From: JAJFFW01 sp039187035
GTDB taxonomy: Bacteria; Pseudomonadota; Alphaproteobacteria; Caulobacterales; Parvularculaceae
Assembly (NCBI GenBank): GCA_039187035.1
Contig: JBCCZS010000082.1
Coordinates: 1-12,768, forward strand
Direction of reading: 5' to 3'
Length of the DNA stretch: 12,768 bases
Positions 6,668 to 12,768 of the stretch are shown here, piece by piece. Position 1 is the first letter of the stretch, and each line of letters begins with the position of its first letter. The notes beneath the pieces were generated by a model that was not told where the DNA came from, did no database searches, and saw only the letters and a program-made list of their open reading frames with translations. A program made the translations under genes and the position numbers.

Positions 6668-7180
6668 TCAGGCGGCGTCGCGGTTTTCAAGGGTTTCAAG
6701 ACACGCGGCGATTTGCGCGCCCGGCGCGGTGACGGCGCCGACGAGCTCGGCCGCCGGCGACATAATCGTTTGCACGATCGACGCGATCAGTTCTTCGCGC
6801 GACGGCATCGCGGCGAGCGCTTTCACGCCGCTTTCGTCGAGAACGTCCTCGCCGGTCACGCCGCCGAGGATGCCGAGTTTCTCGTTCTTCTTGGCGTAGG
6901 CGTGGACGGCTTTCGCCGCCGCGACCGGGTCTTCGGCGAAGGCGATCGCCGTCGGGCCGGTGAACAGGTCGGACAGTTTCTCCGCCGCCTTGCCGCTGAC
7001 GGCGATTTTGGCGAGGCGATTTTTGACGACGCGCATGGTTGCGCCCGCCTCGCGCAGCTCCCCGCGCAACTCCGTGAACTCGGCGACGCTCAGTCCGCCG
7101 TTACGCACGAGGATGACGGTGTTCTTATCGAACACGTCGCCGATCCACGCGACCATCTCACGCTTTTCAGTGCGATCCAT
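6668..7180 (-). CDS. rplJ: 50S ribosomal protein L10
   Basis: L10 anchors the L7/L12 dimers to 23S rRNA and, in many bacteria, represses its own operon by binding the mRNA leader. The 170-residue product begins MDRTEKREMVAWIGDVF and contains RGELREAGATMRVVKNRLAK, the family rRNA-binding segment, and GPTAIAFAEDPVAAAK. The C-terminal helix, which carries L7/L12, is at roughly residues 140-170. The ATG at 7178-7180 was chosen because AAGGAG lies 8 bases upstream and homologues start with M-D-R. An upstream TTG in frame is only 2 bases from that site. rplA and rplK, the usual upstream neighbours, are missing. Confidence 0.98.
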   Translation of the reverse strand: MDRTEKREMVAWIGDVFDKNTVILVRNGGLSVAEFTELRGELREAGATMRVVKNRLAKIAVSGKAAEKLSDLFTGPTAIAFAEDPVAAAKAVHAYAKKNEKLGILGGVTGEDVLDESGVKALAAMPSREELIASIVQTIMSPAAELVGAVTAPGAQIAACLETLENRDAA

Positions 7181-7268
7181 ACGCAAAGCTCCTTCCCAGC
7201 GGCGGGGCCCGAAAAGACCGCGCCGGACGGCGGCGACGTCGAAGGAGTAATGCTTAGCGGCTCCAATC

Positions 7269-7312
7269 GACGCGTACGTCAGGAGCCTGCCCGAATAGGC
7301 GGCGTACGCGTC
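7269..7312 (-). promoter_or_regulatory. Perfect 10-bp inverted repeat in the rplJ leader (candidate L10 leader)
   Basis: GACGCGTACG at 7269-7278 is matched exactly by CGTACGCGTC at 7303-7312, with a 24-base loop that can form a further 4-bp stem (GCCT with AGGC). It ends 88 bases before the rplJ start. A long imperfect stem in this place is what L10-L12 autoregulatory leaders look like. The conserved kink-turn sequence was not verified, so this is a positional assignment. Confidence 0.5.
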
Positions 7313-7360
7313 TCCCCGCTAGGAGCGAGGCCGGCGCGTGCGGCGTCTGTCTGGCTCGGA

Positions 7361-7385
7361 AATTAAGCGCTCCCGAACGGAGCGC
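7361..7385 (-). terminator. Hairpin with T-rich tail: attenuator in the rplJ leader or terminator of the PAS gene
   Basis: On the minus strand GCGCTCC (7379-7385) pairs perfectly with GGAGCGC (7367-7373) around a 5-base loop. The run TTAATTT follows. It lies about 95 bases after the stop of the PAS-domain gene and about 180 bases before rplJ. It could therefore end the PAS transcript or act as an attenuator for the ribosomal operon. The tail is interrupted by AA, which lowers efficiency. Confidence 0.45.
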
Positions 7386-7425
7386 ACCGAACGTCTCGGA
7401 CAGGCGACCCGAAAGTCGAGCGCGG

Positions 7426-7454
7426 CGTATGCCACCGGCCCGGCGCTTTGTCGA
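7426..7454 (-). promoter_or_regulatory. Candidate promoter for the rplJ operon
   Basis: The minus strand reads TCGACA (7449-7454; 5 of 6 to TTGACA), a 17-base spacer, then CATACG (7426-7431; 3 of 6 to TATAAT). It starts about 25 bases after the PAS gene stop and would give a leader of roughly 240 bases containing both hairpins listed downstream. The -10 is weak, so this is only the best candidate found. Confidence 0.3.
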
Positions 7455-7479
7455 CCCGCTCGATCCGATTTTTCTTTGA

Positions 7480-7983
7480 TTAGAAGTCGAGATACCGCCC
7501 GGTCGCCGCGCCGAACACATGGCTGACATGCTGGCCGTCTTCGGCGAGCGGCGCGGCGATCGCGCGAAAGGCGAGGCGCCGGCCGTCGGGAAGCGCGAGT
7601 TCTTTGTCGCGGGTTAACGGCGCGCCGCGCTCCACCGCCGACAAAATCTCCGTCGCGGCTAGATCGAGCAGCGACTCCGACCAGGCCTCCCGCGAAAGAT
7701 AGACCTCCGACAGGTCGGCCAAATGTTGGCCCAGATAAACGAAATGCGGAAATTCGGCCTGCGCGTCCAGGTCGACCACGAAACACCAGTTCCAGTCCGG
7801 CCCTAAATCCGCGCGACGCATGTCGCGCCAACTCGGAAACCGCCCGCGCGCTGCGTCGGCCCACGCATTCAGGAGCCGTGCGGTGATCCGCCGATCGCCG
7901 CCCGCAGGCTGCGTTGCGAACAAGCTCGCCGTGGCGCTCAACTTTCCAGCCTCATGGTCGTCGCAGGCGTCGGCATGACGCAC
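7480..7983 (-). CDS. PAS-domain protein (PAS_5-like), function unknown
   Basis: This is a single-domain sensory-type protein, 167 residues from the chosen start. Landmarks of the alphaproteobacterial PAS_5-like family are LLNAWADAARGRFPSWRDM near residue 40, FPHFVYLGQHLADLSEVYLS in the middle, and DGRRLAFRAIAAPLAEDGQ with VSHVFGAATGRY at the end. The last part is the typical C-terminal strand pair of the fold. No output domain, signal peptide or membrane segment is present, so its signal and partner cannot be named. The GTG at 7981-7983 was preferred because AGGGG lies 8 bases upstream. A TTG at 8037 would add 18 residues without a binding site, and a TTG at about 7941 is also possible. It sits on the same strand as rplJ, where rplA normally lies. 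Confidence 0.75.
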   Translation of the reverse strand: MRHADACDDHEAGKLSATASLFATQPAGGDRRITARLLNAWADAARGRFPSWRDMRRADLGPDWNWCFVVDLDAQAEFPHFVYLGQHLADLSEVYLSREAWSESLLDLAATEILSAVERGAPLTRDKELALPDGRRLAFRAIAAPLAEDGQHVSHVFGAATGRYLDF

Positions 7984-8105
7984 CGTTAAAACCCCTATCG
8001 GCGCGGCGTATGCGAAGTATTGACGAATGCGGTGCAAAAACGGCCGGCGCGTTTACGATTGCGCAACGCCCGGGCGGCGTGTTGAAGCGCCCGGGTCGAT
8101 TAAAC

Positions 8106-8134
8106 GTGACGTGCAAAAGGGCGCAGCCTATAAG
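8106..8134 (+). promoter_or_regulatory. Candidate sigma-70-type promoter for the small membrane peptide gene
   Basis: GTGACG (8106-8111) and TATAAG (8129-8134) are separated by exactly 17 bases. The -35 matches four of six consensus bases and the -10 five of six. Initiation near 8141 would leave a leader of about 110 bases before the small gene at 8252, and could also serve the antiporter-folB cluster. The rest of the 8038-8251 gap shows no convincing gene. Confidence 0.45.
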
Positions 8135-8251
8135 CGCCGACGGAGTGCGGGTCTTTTCGTCATGTCGCGCCTGCCGCGACCCTTCCCGTTCGAGTAACGG
8201 CGCGTCGGCGGCAGCCCGGCGATGCGGCGCGTTTTAAGAAAGGAATTCCCA

Positions 8252-8332
8252 ATGACGGCCATCCTCACCATCGTCATTTTCGTCGCCATCTTCGCCATTT
8301 TGAACTTGCTCGAAAAAGGCCGCGTGGACTGA
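8252..8332 (+). CDS. 26-residue single-pass membrane peptide, function unknown
   Basis: A complete short gene: ATG, 26 codons, TGA. GAAAGGA lies about 6 bases before the start. The product is one hydrophobic helix (residues 3-20, TAILTIVIFVAIFAILNLL) with a charged tail, EKGRVD. That gives a clear membrane span with no charge inside it. The good ribosome binding site, the promoter-like sequence upstream and the GC-rich third codon positions support real translation. The family is not one I can name. It precedes the antiporter by 95 bases, and that gap shows nothing recognisable, so a shared transcript is possible but a shared function is not shown. Confidence 0.65.
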   Translation: MTAILTIVIFVAIFAILNLLEKGRVD

Positions 8333-8427
8333 CGACCCGTCGCCGCCGTCGGCTTCCGGCTCAACAATAATGCGTCGACGCGTGGAGGCCGACAGCGTCG
8401 CAACACGGCATCCGGGGGGATGGTCTC

Positions 8428-9411
8428 ATGGGCGTGACCGTCGCGTTGATCGTACTCGGGCTGGCGATTTTGCTGGTCTCGGGCGACCTTCTGGTGCGCG
8501 GCGCCGTGGCGCTCGCACGCGCCCTCAACGTGCCGGCGCTCATCGTCAGCTTGACCATCGTCGCGTTCGGCACGTCGGCGCCGGAACTCGTGGTCACCGT
8601 ACAAGCGGTCCTGTCGGGCAATTCGGGCATCGCGCTCGGCAATATTGTCGGCTCGAACATCGCCAACGTGTTGCTCGTCCTTGGGCTGCCGGCGGTCATC
8701 TATCCGATCTCGGCGCATGTGCCGGGCCTTCCCCGCCACGCGGCCGTCATGACCGTCGCCACCCTCGCCTTCGCCGCGGTCGCCTATAGCGGCTACGGCG
8801 CGAGCGACGGGGGGGCCGGCGTCATCAATTTCCCGATCGGCGCCGTGTTTTTCACGGTCATCGTCGCGTATGTCGTCTATATGGGGCTGCGGGCCCGCGG
8901 GTCGGACGATCCGATGCTCGACGACGTCGACGAGTATGCGGACGGCGGCCGGCTCAATGTCTTGACGTTGATTTTCCTTGTGGCCGGGCTCGTCGGCCTG
9001 CCGCTCGGCGCGAACCTTCTCGTGACGTATGGGGGCGGCCTGGCGGCCAATCTCGGAGTGCGCGACGAGTTGATCGGCCTCACGGTCATCGCATTCGGCA
9101 CCTCGCTGCCCGAGCTCGCGACCGTCGTCGCCGCCGCGGTCCATAAAAAGTCCGACGTCGCCATCGGCGGGGTCGTCGGCTCGAACATTTTCAACTTGCT
9201 CGCCGTCGGCGGCGCGGCGGGCCTTGCCGGCGGCGCCGCGTTCGATGAGAAAGCGCTGACGCTCGACTTGCCCGTTATGTTGGCCGCGACGGCGGCGCTG
9301 CTCGCATTCATTCTCCTGCGCCGCGATATCGGGCGCATCGCGGGCGCGATCTTTTTCATCGCCTACTGCCTCTTCATCGCCGTCCTTGCGCAGTCGTCGG
9401 GCGTGATGTGA
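8428..9411 (+). CDS. Calcium/sodium antiporter, YrbG family
   Basis: An inner-membrane exchanger of the Ca2+:cation antiporter superfamily (YrbG / K+-dependent exchanger-like), 327 residues with about ten membrane spans. Both alpha repeats are intact. The first has GTSAPEL at residues 48-54 and GNIVGSN ending at Asn77. The second has GTSLPEL at 224-230 and GGVVGSN ending at Asn253. Glu53 and Glu229 are the expected ion-binding acids. An acidic loop (SDDPMLDDVDEYADGG) near residue 160 separates the two halves, as in the family. The ATG has GGGGGA 7 bases upstream. Its last bases ATGTGA overlap the start of the next gene, so the two are probably translationally coupled. The ion actually carried is known only by family. 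Confidence 0.95.
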   Translation: MGVTVALIVLGLAILLVSGDLLVRGAVALARALNVPALIVSLTIVAFGTSAPELVVTVQAVLSGNSGIALGNIVGSNIANVLLVLGLPAVIYPISAHVPGLPRHAAVMTVATLAFAAVAYSGYGASDGGAGVINFPIGAVFFTVIVAYVVYMGLRARGSDDPMLDDVDEYADGGRLNVLTLIFLVAGLVGLPLGANLLVTYGGGLAANLGVRDELIGLTVIAFGTSLPELATVVAAAVHKKSDVAIGGVVGSNIFNLLAVGGAAGLAGGAAFDEKALTLDLPVMLAATAALLAFILLRRDIGRIAGAIFFIAYCLFIAVLAQSSGVM

Positions 9412-10166
9412 GCGCGCCGGTCGCGTTGGTCACGGGGGCCGGCGACCGGCTCGGCAAGGCGATGGCGCTTGCGCTCGCCGGCCGGGGCTACGCCGTCGCC
9501 GTCCACTACAACCGATCGGCGGACAAAGCGCAGTCGGTCGTCGACGCGGTCGCGGCGCAAGGCGTCGGCGCGGTCGCCCTCGGGGCCGATCTTTCCGACG
9601 AAGACGCGACGGCGACGCTCGTTGCGCGCGCGCGCGAGGCGCTCGGCCCGCTCAGCGTCCTAATCAATTCCGCCTCGCGCTTCGACGCCGACGAGCTCGA
9701 CACGATGACCCGCGCCAGTTGGGACGCCCACATGGAGCCGAACCTGCGCGCGCCCATCAAGCTCGCCCAGGATTTCGCGGCCCAAGCCGTCGCGGGCGCG
9801 AACAATCTGGTCGTGAACCTGATCGACCAACGCGTTTTGAAACTGACGCCGCAATTTTTCAGCTACACGCTGTCGAAAGCCGCGCTCTATTCGGCGACGA
9901 AGACGCTCGCCCAGGCGTTGGCCCCGAGCGGGATCCGCGTGAACGGCATCGGCCCCGGCCCGACCATGCGCAACGTCCGCCAGTCCGAGGCCGACTGGCA
10001 AGCCCAAAACGAGGCCACCGTCCTCGGGCGCGGCGCGACCCCCGACGACATTGTGGCCGCGCTTTTCTACTTGATTGACGCCGCGCCCGTGACCGGGCAG
10101 ATGATCGCCGTCGACGGCGGCCAGCATCTCGCCTGGCGCACCCCCGACGTGCTCGTCAACGAATAG
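9408..10166 (+). CDS. FolM/PTR1-type pteridine reductase (SDR family)
   Basis: A 252-residue short-chain dehydrogenase with hallmarks of the pteridine reductases rather than ordinary SDRs. The nucleotide-binding loop is TGAGDRLG (residues 9-16), the T-G-x3-R-x-G form seen in PTR1 and FolM. The usual catalytic serine, 13 residues before the tyrosine, is Asp140 (NLIDQRV), giving the Asp140-Tyr153-Lys157 set of PTR1 with YTLSK as the active-site motif. NSAS and GPGPT are also present. The likely reaction is NADPH-dependent reduction of dihydropterins such as dihydromonapterin or dihydrofolate. The next gene, folB, supports a pterin role. The start is a GTG overlapping the antiporter stop by four bases. 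The substrate is inferred, not proven. Confidence 0.85.
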   Translation: MSAPVALVTGAGDRLGKAMALALAGRGYAVAVHYNRSADKAQSVVDAVAAQGVGAVALGADLSDEDATATLVARAREALGPLSVLINSASRFDADELDTMTRASWDAHMEPNLRAPIKLAQDFAAQAVAGANNLVVNLIDQRVLKLTPQFFSYTLSKAALYSATKTLAQALAPSGIRVNGIGPGPTMRNVRQSEADWQAQNEATVLGRGATPDDIVAALFYLIDAAPVTGQMIAVDGGQHLAWRTPDVLVNE

Positions 10167-10182
10167 CCGAACCGGCCTTCCC

Positions 10183-10572
10183 ATGGACTTTTCATTGAAC
10201 GCGCCCCGCGCCGGCGGGTCGATCCGAACCGTGTTCGTCGCCGGCCTCGTCCTCGACGCCGAGATCGGCTGCTATGAGAGCGAGCGCGGCCGCAAACAGC
10301 CCGTCCGGATCGATATCGCCGTCGACGTGCGCACGCCGGACGATCCCTTGTCGGACCGCTTCGAAGACGCGATGTGCTACCACAAGCTCACCGAGGCGGT
10401 GCGCGGTCTCGTCGAAGAAGGCCATGTCGACCTGGTGGAAACGCTGGCCGAGAAAATCGCACGGCTCGCGGCGGGACATCCGATGGCCCTCGCCGCCCGG
10501 GTGCGCGTCGCCAAACCCGAAGCGATCGAGGAAGCCGACGCCGTCGGCGTTGAGATCCGGATCGAAAACTAG
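10183..10572 (+). CDS. folB: Dihydroneopterin aldolase
   Basis: A folate-pathway enzyme that cleaves 7,8-dihydroneopterin to 6-hydroxymethyl-dihydropterin and glycolaldehyde; many members also epimerise to monapterin. The 129-residue product carries the family landmarks: EIGCYESERGRKQPVRIDI near residue 30, CYHKLTEAVRGL, the catalytic glutamate in LVETLAEKIA (Glu86), and the catalytic lysine in VAKPEAIEEADAVGVEI (Lys111). The N-terminus is about ten residues longer than typical. No good ribosome binding site precedes the ATG, but the SDR stop is only 16 bases upstream, so coupling is plausible. The SDR-folB-uvrC neighbourhood is one I associate with alphaproteobacteria. Confidence 0.95.
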   Translation: MDFSLNAPRAGGSIRTVFVAGLVLDAEIGCYESERGRKQPVRIDIAVDVRTPDDPLSDRFEDAMCYHKLTEAVRGLVEEGHVDLVETLAEKIARLAAGHPMALAARVRVAKPEAIEEADAVGVEIRIEN

Positions 10573-10584
10573 GCGTCGCAGACG

Positions 10585-11040
10585 TCAGTGCGGCCGGAAC
10601 GCCGGCGCCGCCGACAATCCGGCCCCGGCCGCGCCCACGAAGACGAGCGCGCCGCCCAGGATAAGAAACGCCGAAAACGCCACTTTCGACCCGCCGGGCA
10701 TCAAAACCGCGACGTCGCTGCGTTCGGGGTGCACGGCGACTTCAACCGTGCGGGCCCCGCGAAAGGTCGGCGCGCGCGCATCGAGCCCCGGCGCGAGCCC
10801 CGTCAAAAAACGCTGCCGGCTGGAAAAGACGAGGCGCCCGCGCCACACATACGCGTAGCGCAACCGGTCGCCGGTGCGCTCAACCACGACGCCGTCGACC
10901 CGCGGCCACCGAATGCTGGCGCGCGCGTCGGCGAAATCGCGCACGACGAGCACGACGAACGCCGCGCCGATCAGGGCGAGGCCGGCGAAAAACGCCGTGC
11001 GCACGCCGCGCTCCAACCAATAACGCGTCGCAAATCGCAT
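10585..11040 (-). CDS. DUF3592-like membrane protein, function unknown
   Basis: A 151-residue protein with one membrane helix near each end (about residues 14-33 and 121-143) and a soluble domain between them. The middle part has the DUF3592 pattern: the WPRVDGVVVE strand just after the first helix, RYAYVWRGRLVFSS, then a VEVAVHPERSDVAVLMPGG segment before the second helix. The family has no established function. The ATG has GAGG 8 bases upstream. It converges on folB with only 12 bases between the stops and no visible terminator, and it diverges from uvrC across a gap under 80 bases. Confidence 0.78.
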   Translation of the reverse strand: MRFATRYWLERGVRTAFFAGLALIGAAFVVLVVRDFADARASIRWPRVDGVVVERTGDRLRYAYVWRGRLVFSSRQRFLTGLAPGLDARAPTFRGARTVEVAVHPERSDVAVLMPGGSKVAFSAFLILGGALVFVGAAGAGLSAAPAFRPH

Positions 11041-11117
11041 CGTGCCCGCCTCGCGCCTCCCCGAATCTCGCGCGCGAGCCTATGGTGACGTTTGATAAGA
11101 GCTTGTTAACGCGTTCG

Positions 11118-12768
11118 ATGACCCCGCCCGCCGACACCGAAATCGCCTCTGATCGCGACGCGCCGGCCGACGGCGAGGCCGCCAAGCGCGGGGCCGACCT
11201 CATCGCCGACGAGGTGCGCCGCCTGCCGAACAAGCCCGGCGTCTACCGCATGTACGGCGCGGACGGCGACGTCCTTTACGTCGGCAAGGCCAAAAGCTTG
11301 AAGAACCGCGTCGCGAGTTACGCGAGCCTCGTCGGCCATACGAATCGAATCATGCGGATGATCGCCGAAACGCGGGCGATGGAGTTCGTCGTCACGGCGA
11401 CGGAAACCGAAGCGCTGCTCCTTGAGGCGAACCTCATTAAGCAGCTCAAGCCCCGCTACAACATCATCCTGCGGGACGACAAATCGTTCCCCTACATCCT
11501 GATCGCGTCCGACCACGCCGCGCCGCAGATCCTCAAGCATCGCGGGGCCCGCAAGCGCAAGGGCGCCTATTTCGGCCCGTTCGCCTCGGCCGGCGCCGTC
11601 AACCGCACCCTGAACACGTTGCAAAAGGCGTTTTTGTTGCGGAGCTGTTCGGACAGCGTTTACGAATCGCGTACGCGCCCGTGCCTCTTGCACCAGATCA
11701 AGCGGTGTTCGGCCCCGTGCGTCGACTTGATCAACGGCGACGCCTATCGTCAGCTAACGGATGAAGCCGTCGCGTTCCTCAAGGGACAAAACCGGGAGAT
11801 CCAGTCCCGCCTCTCCTCGGAGATGGAGGCCGCCGCCGCCGATCTCGACTTCGAGCGGGCCGCGGGTCTGCGCGACCGCATTCGGGCGCTGACCTATATT
11901 CAAGGGCGCCAGGACATTAATCCCGGCTCCGTCGCGGAGGCGGACGTCTTCGCGATCCACGCCGACGGCGGCCAAGCGTGCGTCCAGGTCTTCTTCTTTC
12001 GGGCCGGCCAAAACTGGGGCGCGCACGCCTATTTTCCGCGCCATGACAAATCGGACGCCCCCGACGCGGTGCTTGACGCGTTTCTGGCGCAATTCTACGA
12101 GGCGCGCGAGGCGCCAAAGCTCGTCCTAACGAACGTCGAGACGCCGCAGGCGGCCCTGTTGGCGGAGGCGCTGTCGGCGCGCGCGAGCCGGAAAGTCCAG
12201 GTGCTGGCGCCGCAACGCGGCGACAAAAAGGACCTCGTCGCCGCCGCGGAAATGAACGCCCGCGAGGCGCTCGCCCGGCGCCTCGCCGAGAGCGCAAGTC
12301 AGCGAAAAAGCCTGCAGCGGCTGGCCGACGTGTTGGCGCTGCCCGCCCCGCCGGAGCGCATCGAGGTCTACGACAACTCGCATATCCAAGGTTCGAACGC
12401 CGTCGGCGCCATGATCGTCGCCGGGCCGGAGGGGTTTGAGAAAAATCAGTACCGCAAGTTCAACATCAAAGACGCCGCGCTCGAGCCCGGCGACGATTAC
12501 GGCATGATGCGCGAGGTCCTGGGGCGACGCCTCGCGCGGCTGATGAAGTCGGACGACGATGCGCCGCGCCCGGACCTCATCATCCTCGACGGCGGCAAAG
12601 GGCAGCTCTCCTCCGCCCTGCAAGTACTGGACGCGTTAGGGTTCGATCCGGAGGCGGAAGGCGTCGCCGTCATCGCCGTCGCCAAGGGCCGCGTCGAAGA
12701 CGACCAGGGCCGCAAGCGCACGGACCGCACGATGGGCGCGACGGGCGAGCAGATCGTCACGCCGGGGC
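11118..12768 (+). CDS. uvrC: Excinuclease ABC subunit C (N-terminal 550 residues, cut by the window edge)
   Basis: UvrC makes the two incisions around DNA damage in the UvrABC nucleotide-excision repair complex. The visible part runs in order. The GIY-YIG nuclease has GVYRMYG (residues 41-47) and YVGKAK (54-59). Four cysteines, Cys177, Cys189, Cys197 and Cys201, sit in the pattern of the reported iron-sulfur cluster. The UVR UvrB-interaction segment lies near 225-258 (DLDFERAAGLRDRIR). The RNase H-like 3'-to-5' domain has Asp419 in EVYDNSHIQGS and Asp491 in LIILDGGKGQLSSAL. The C-terminal helix-hairpin-helix is beyond the edge. The ATG at 11118 gives a family-like N-terminus but has a weak ribosome binding site. 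An in-frame ATG at 11082 would add 12 residues. Confidence 0.97.
   Translation, partial: MTPPADTEIASDRDAPADGEAAKRGADLIADEVRRLPNKPGVYRMYGADGDVLYVGKAKSLKNRVASYASLVGHTNRIMRMIAETRAMEFVVTATETEALLLEANLIKQLKPRYNIILRDDKSFPYILIASDHAAPQILKHRGARKRKGAYFGPFASAGAVNRTLNTLQKAFLLRSCSDSVYESRTRPCLLHQIKRCSAPCVDLINGDAYRQLTDEAVAFLKGQNREIQSRLSSEMEAAAADLDFERAAGLRDRIRALTYIQGRQDINPGSVAEADVFAIHADGGQACVQVFFFRAGQNWGAHAYFPRHDKSDAPDAVLDAFLAQFYEAREAPKLVLTNVETPQAALLAEALSARASRKVQVLAPQRGDKKDLVAAAEMNAREALARRLAESASQRKSLQRLADVLALPAPPERIEVYDNSHIQGSNAVGAMIVAGPEGFEKNQYRKFNIKDAALEPGDDYGMMREVLGRRLARLMKSDDDAPRPDLIILDGGKGQLSSALQVLDALGFDPEAEGVAVIAVAKGRVEDDQGRKRTDRTMGATGEQIVTPG

Noticed and set aside
8128..9144. A 338-codon minus-strand frame across the small peptide and antiporter genes
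   Set aside because: Low-complexity Arg/Asp/Gly sequence opposite a well-supported antiporter with both alpha repeats.
11106..12760. Several minus-strand frames opposite uvrC
   Set aside because: All lie antisense to intact UvrC domains and show only Arg- and Ala-rich shadow composition.
1..12768. CRISPR arrays, insertion sequences, tRNA or rRNA genes
   Set aside because: No spaced direct repeats, transposase sequence, cloverleaf or rRNA segment was seen on reading both strands.

Overview
The window looks like chromosomal DNA from a GC-rich alphaproteobacterium. RpoB, RpoC, L10 and L7/L12 read as the alphaproteobacterial type. The block of a pteridine-reductase-like SDR, folB and uvrC is also an arrangement I associate with that class. 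A Parvularculales- or Caulobacterales-like host is a guess from this gene order, not something the sequence proves.

The left 7.2 kb, all on the minus strand, is the L10/RNA polymerase operon, read right to left: rplJ, rplL, a 520-base leader, rpoB, a two-gene insertion, then rpoC (which runs off the left edge). The insertion is the most unusual thing here. A complete BrnT-type ribonuclease toxin starts 10 bases after the rpoB stop. A small BrnA-like antitoxin follows 7 bases after the brnT stop, and rpoC begins 64 bases further on. The toxin-antitoxin pair therefore sits between the genes for the two largest RNA polymerase subunits, with no room for much of a promoter of its own. The antitoxin also lacks the ribbon-helix-helix DNA-binding tail that canonical BrnA uses for autoregulation.

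The 520 bases between rplL and rpoB hold a strong hairpin just after the rplL stop, an intrinsic-terminator-like hairpin with a T6 tract, a promoter-like segment containing a perfect 8-bp tandem duplication, and another hairpin nearer rpoB. This is consistent with partial termination and re-initiation that sets RNA polymerase output separately from the ribosomal stalk proteins. The leader upstream of rplJ carries a possible promoter, a hairpin followed by a T-rich run, and a perfect 10-bp inverted repeat, which fits an L10-type autoregulated leader. rplK and rplA, which normally precede rplJ, are absent. Their place is taken by a same-strand PAS-domain gene, so the ribosomal cluster is split here.

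The right part is mostly on the plus strand. It holds a 26-codon membrane peptide gene with a plausible promoter and ribosome binding site, then a YrbG-type Ca2+/Na+ antiporter, a FolM/PTR1-type pteridine reductase overlapping it by four bases, and folB (dihydroneopterin aldolase). The last two are linked by pterin metabolism. A convergent DUF3592-like membrane protein follows, then the first 550 codons of uvrC, divergent from it. No tRNA, rRNA, insertion sequence or CRISPR array was seen.
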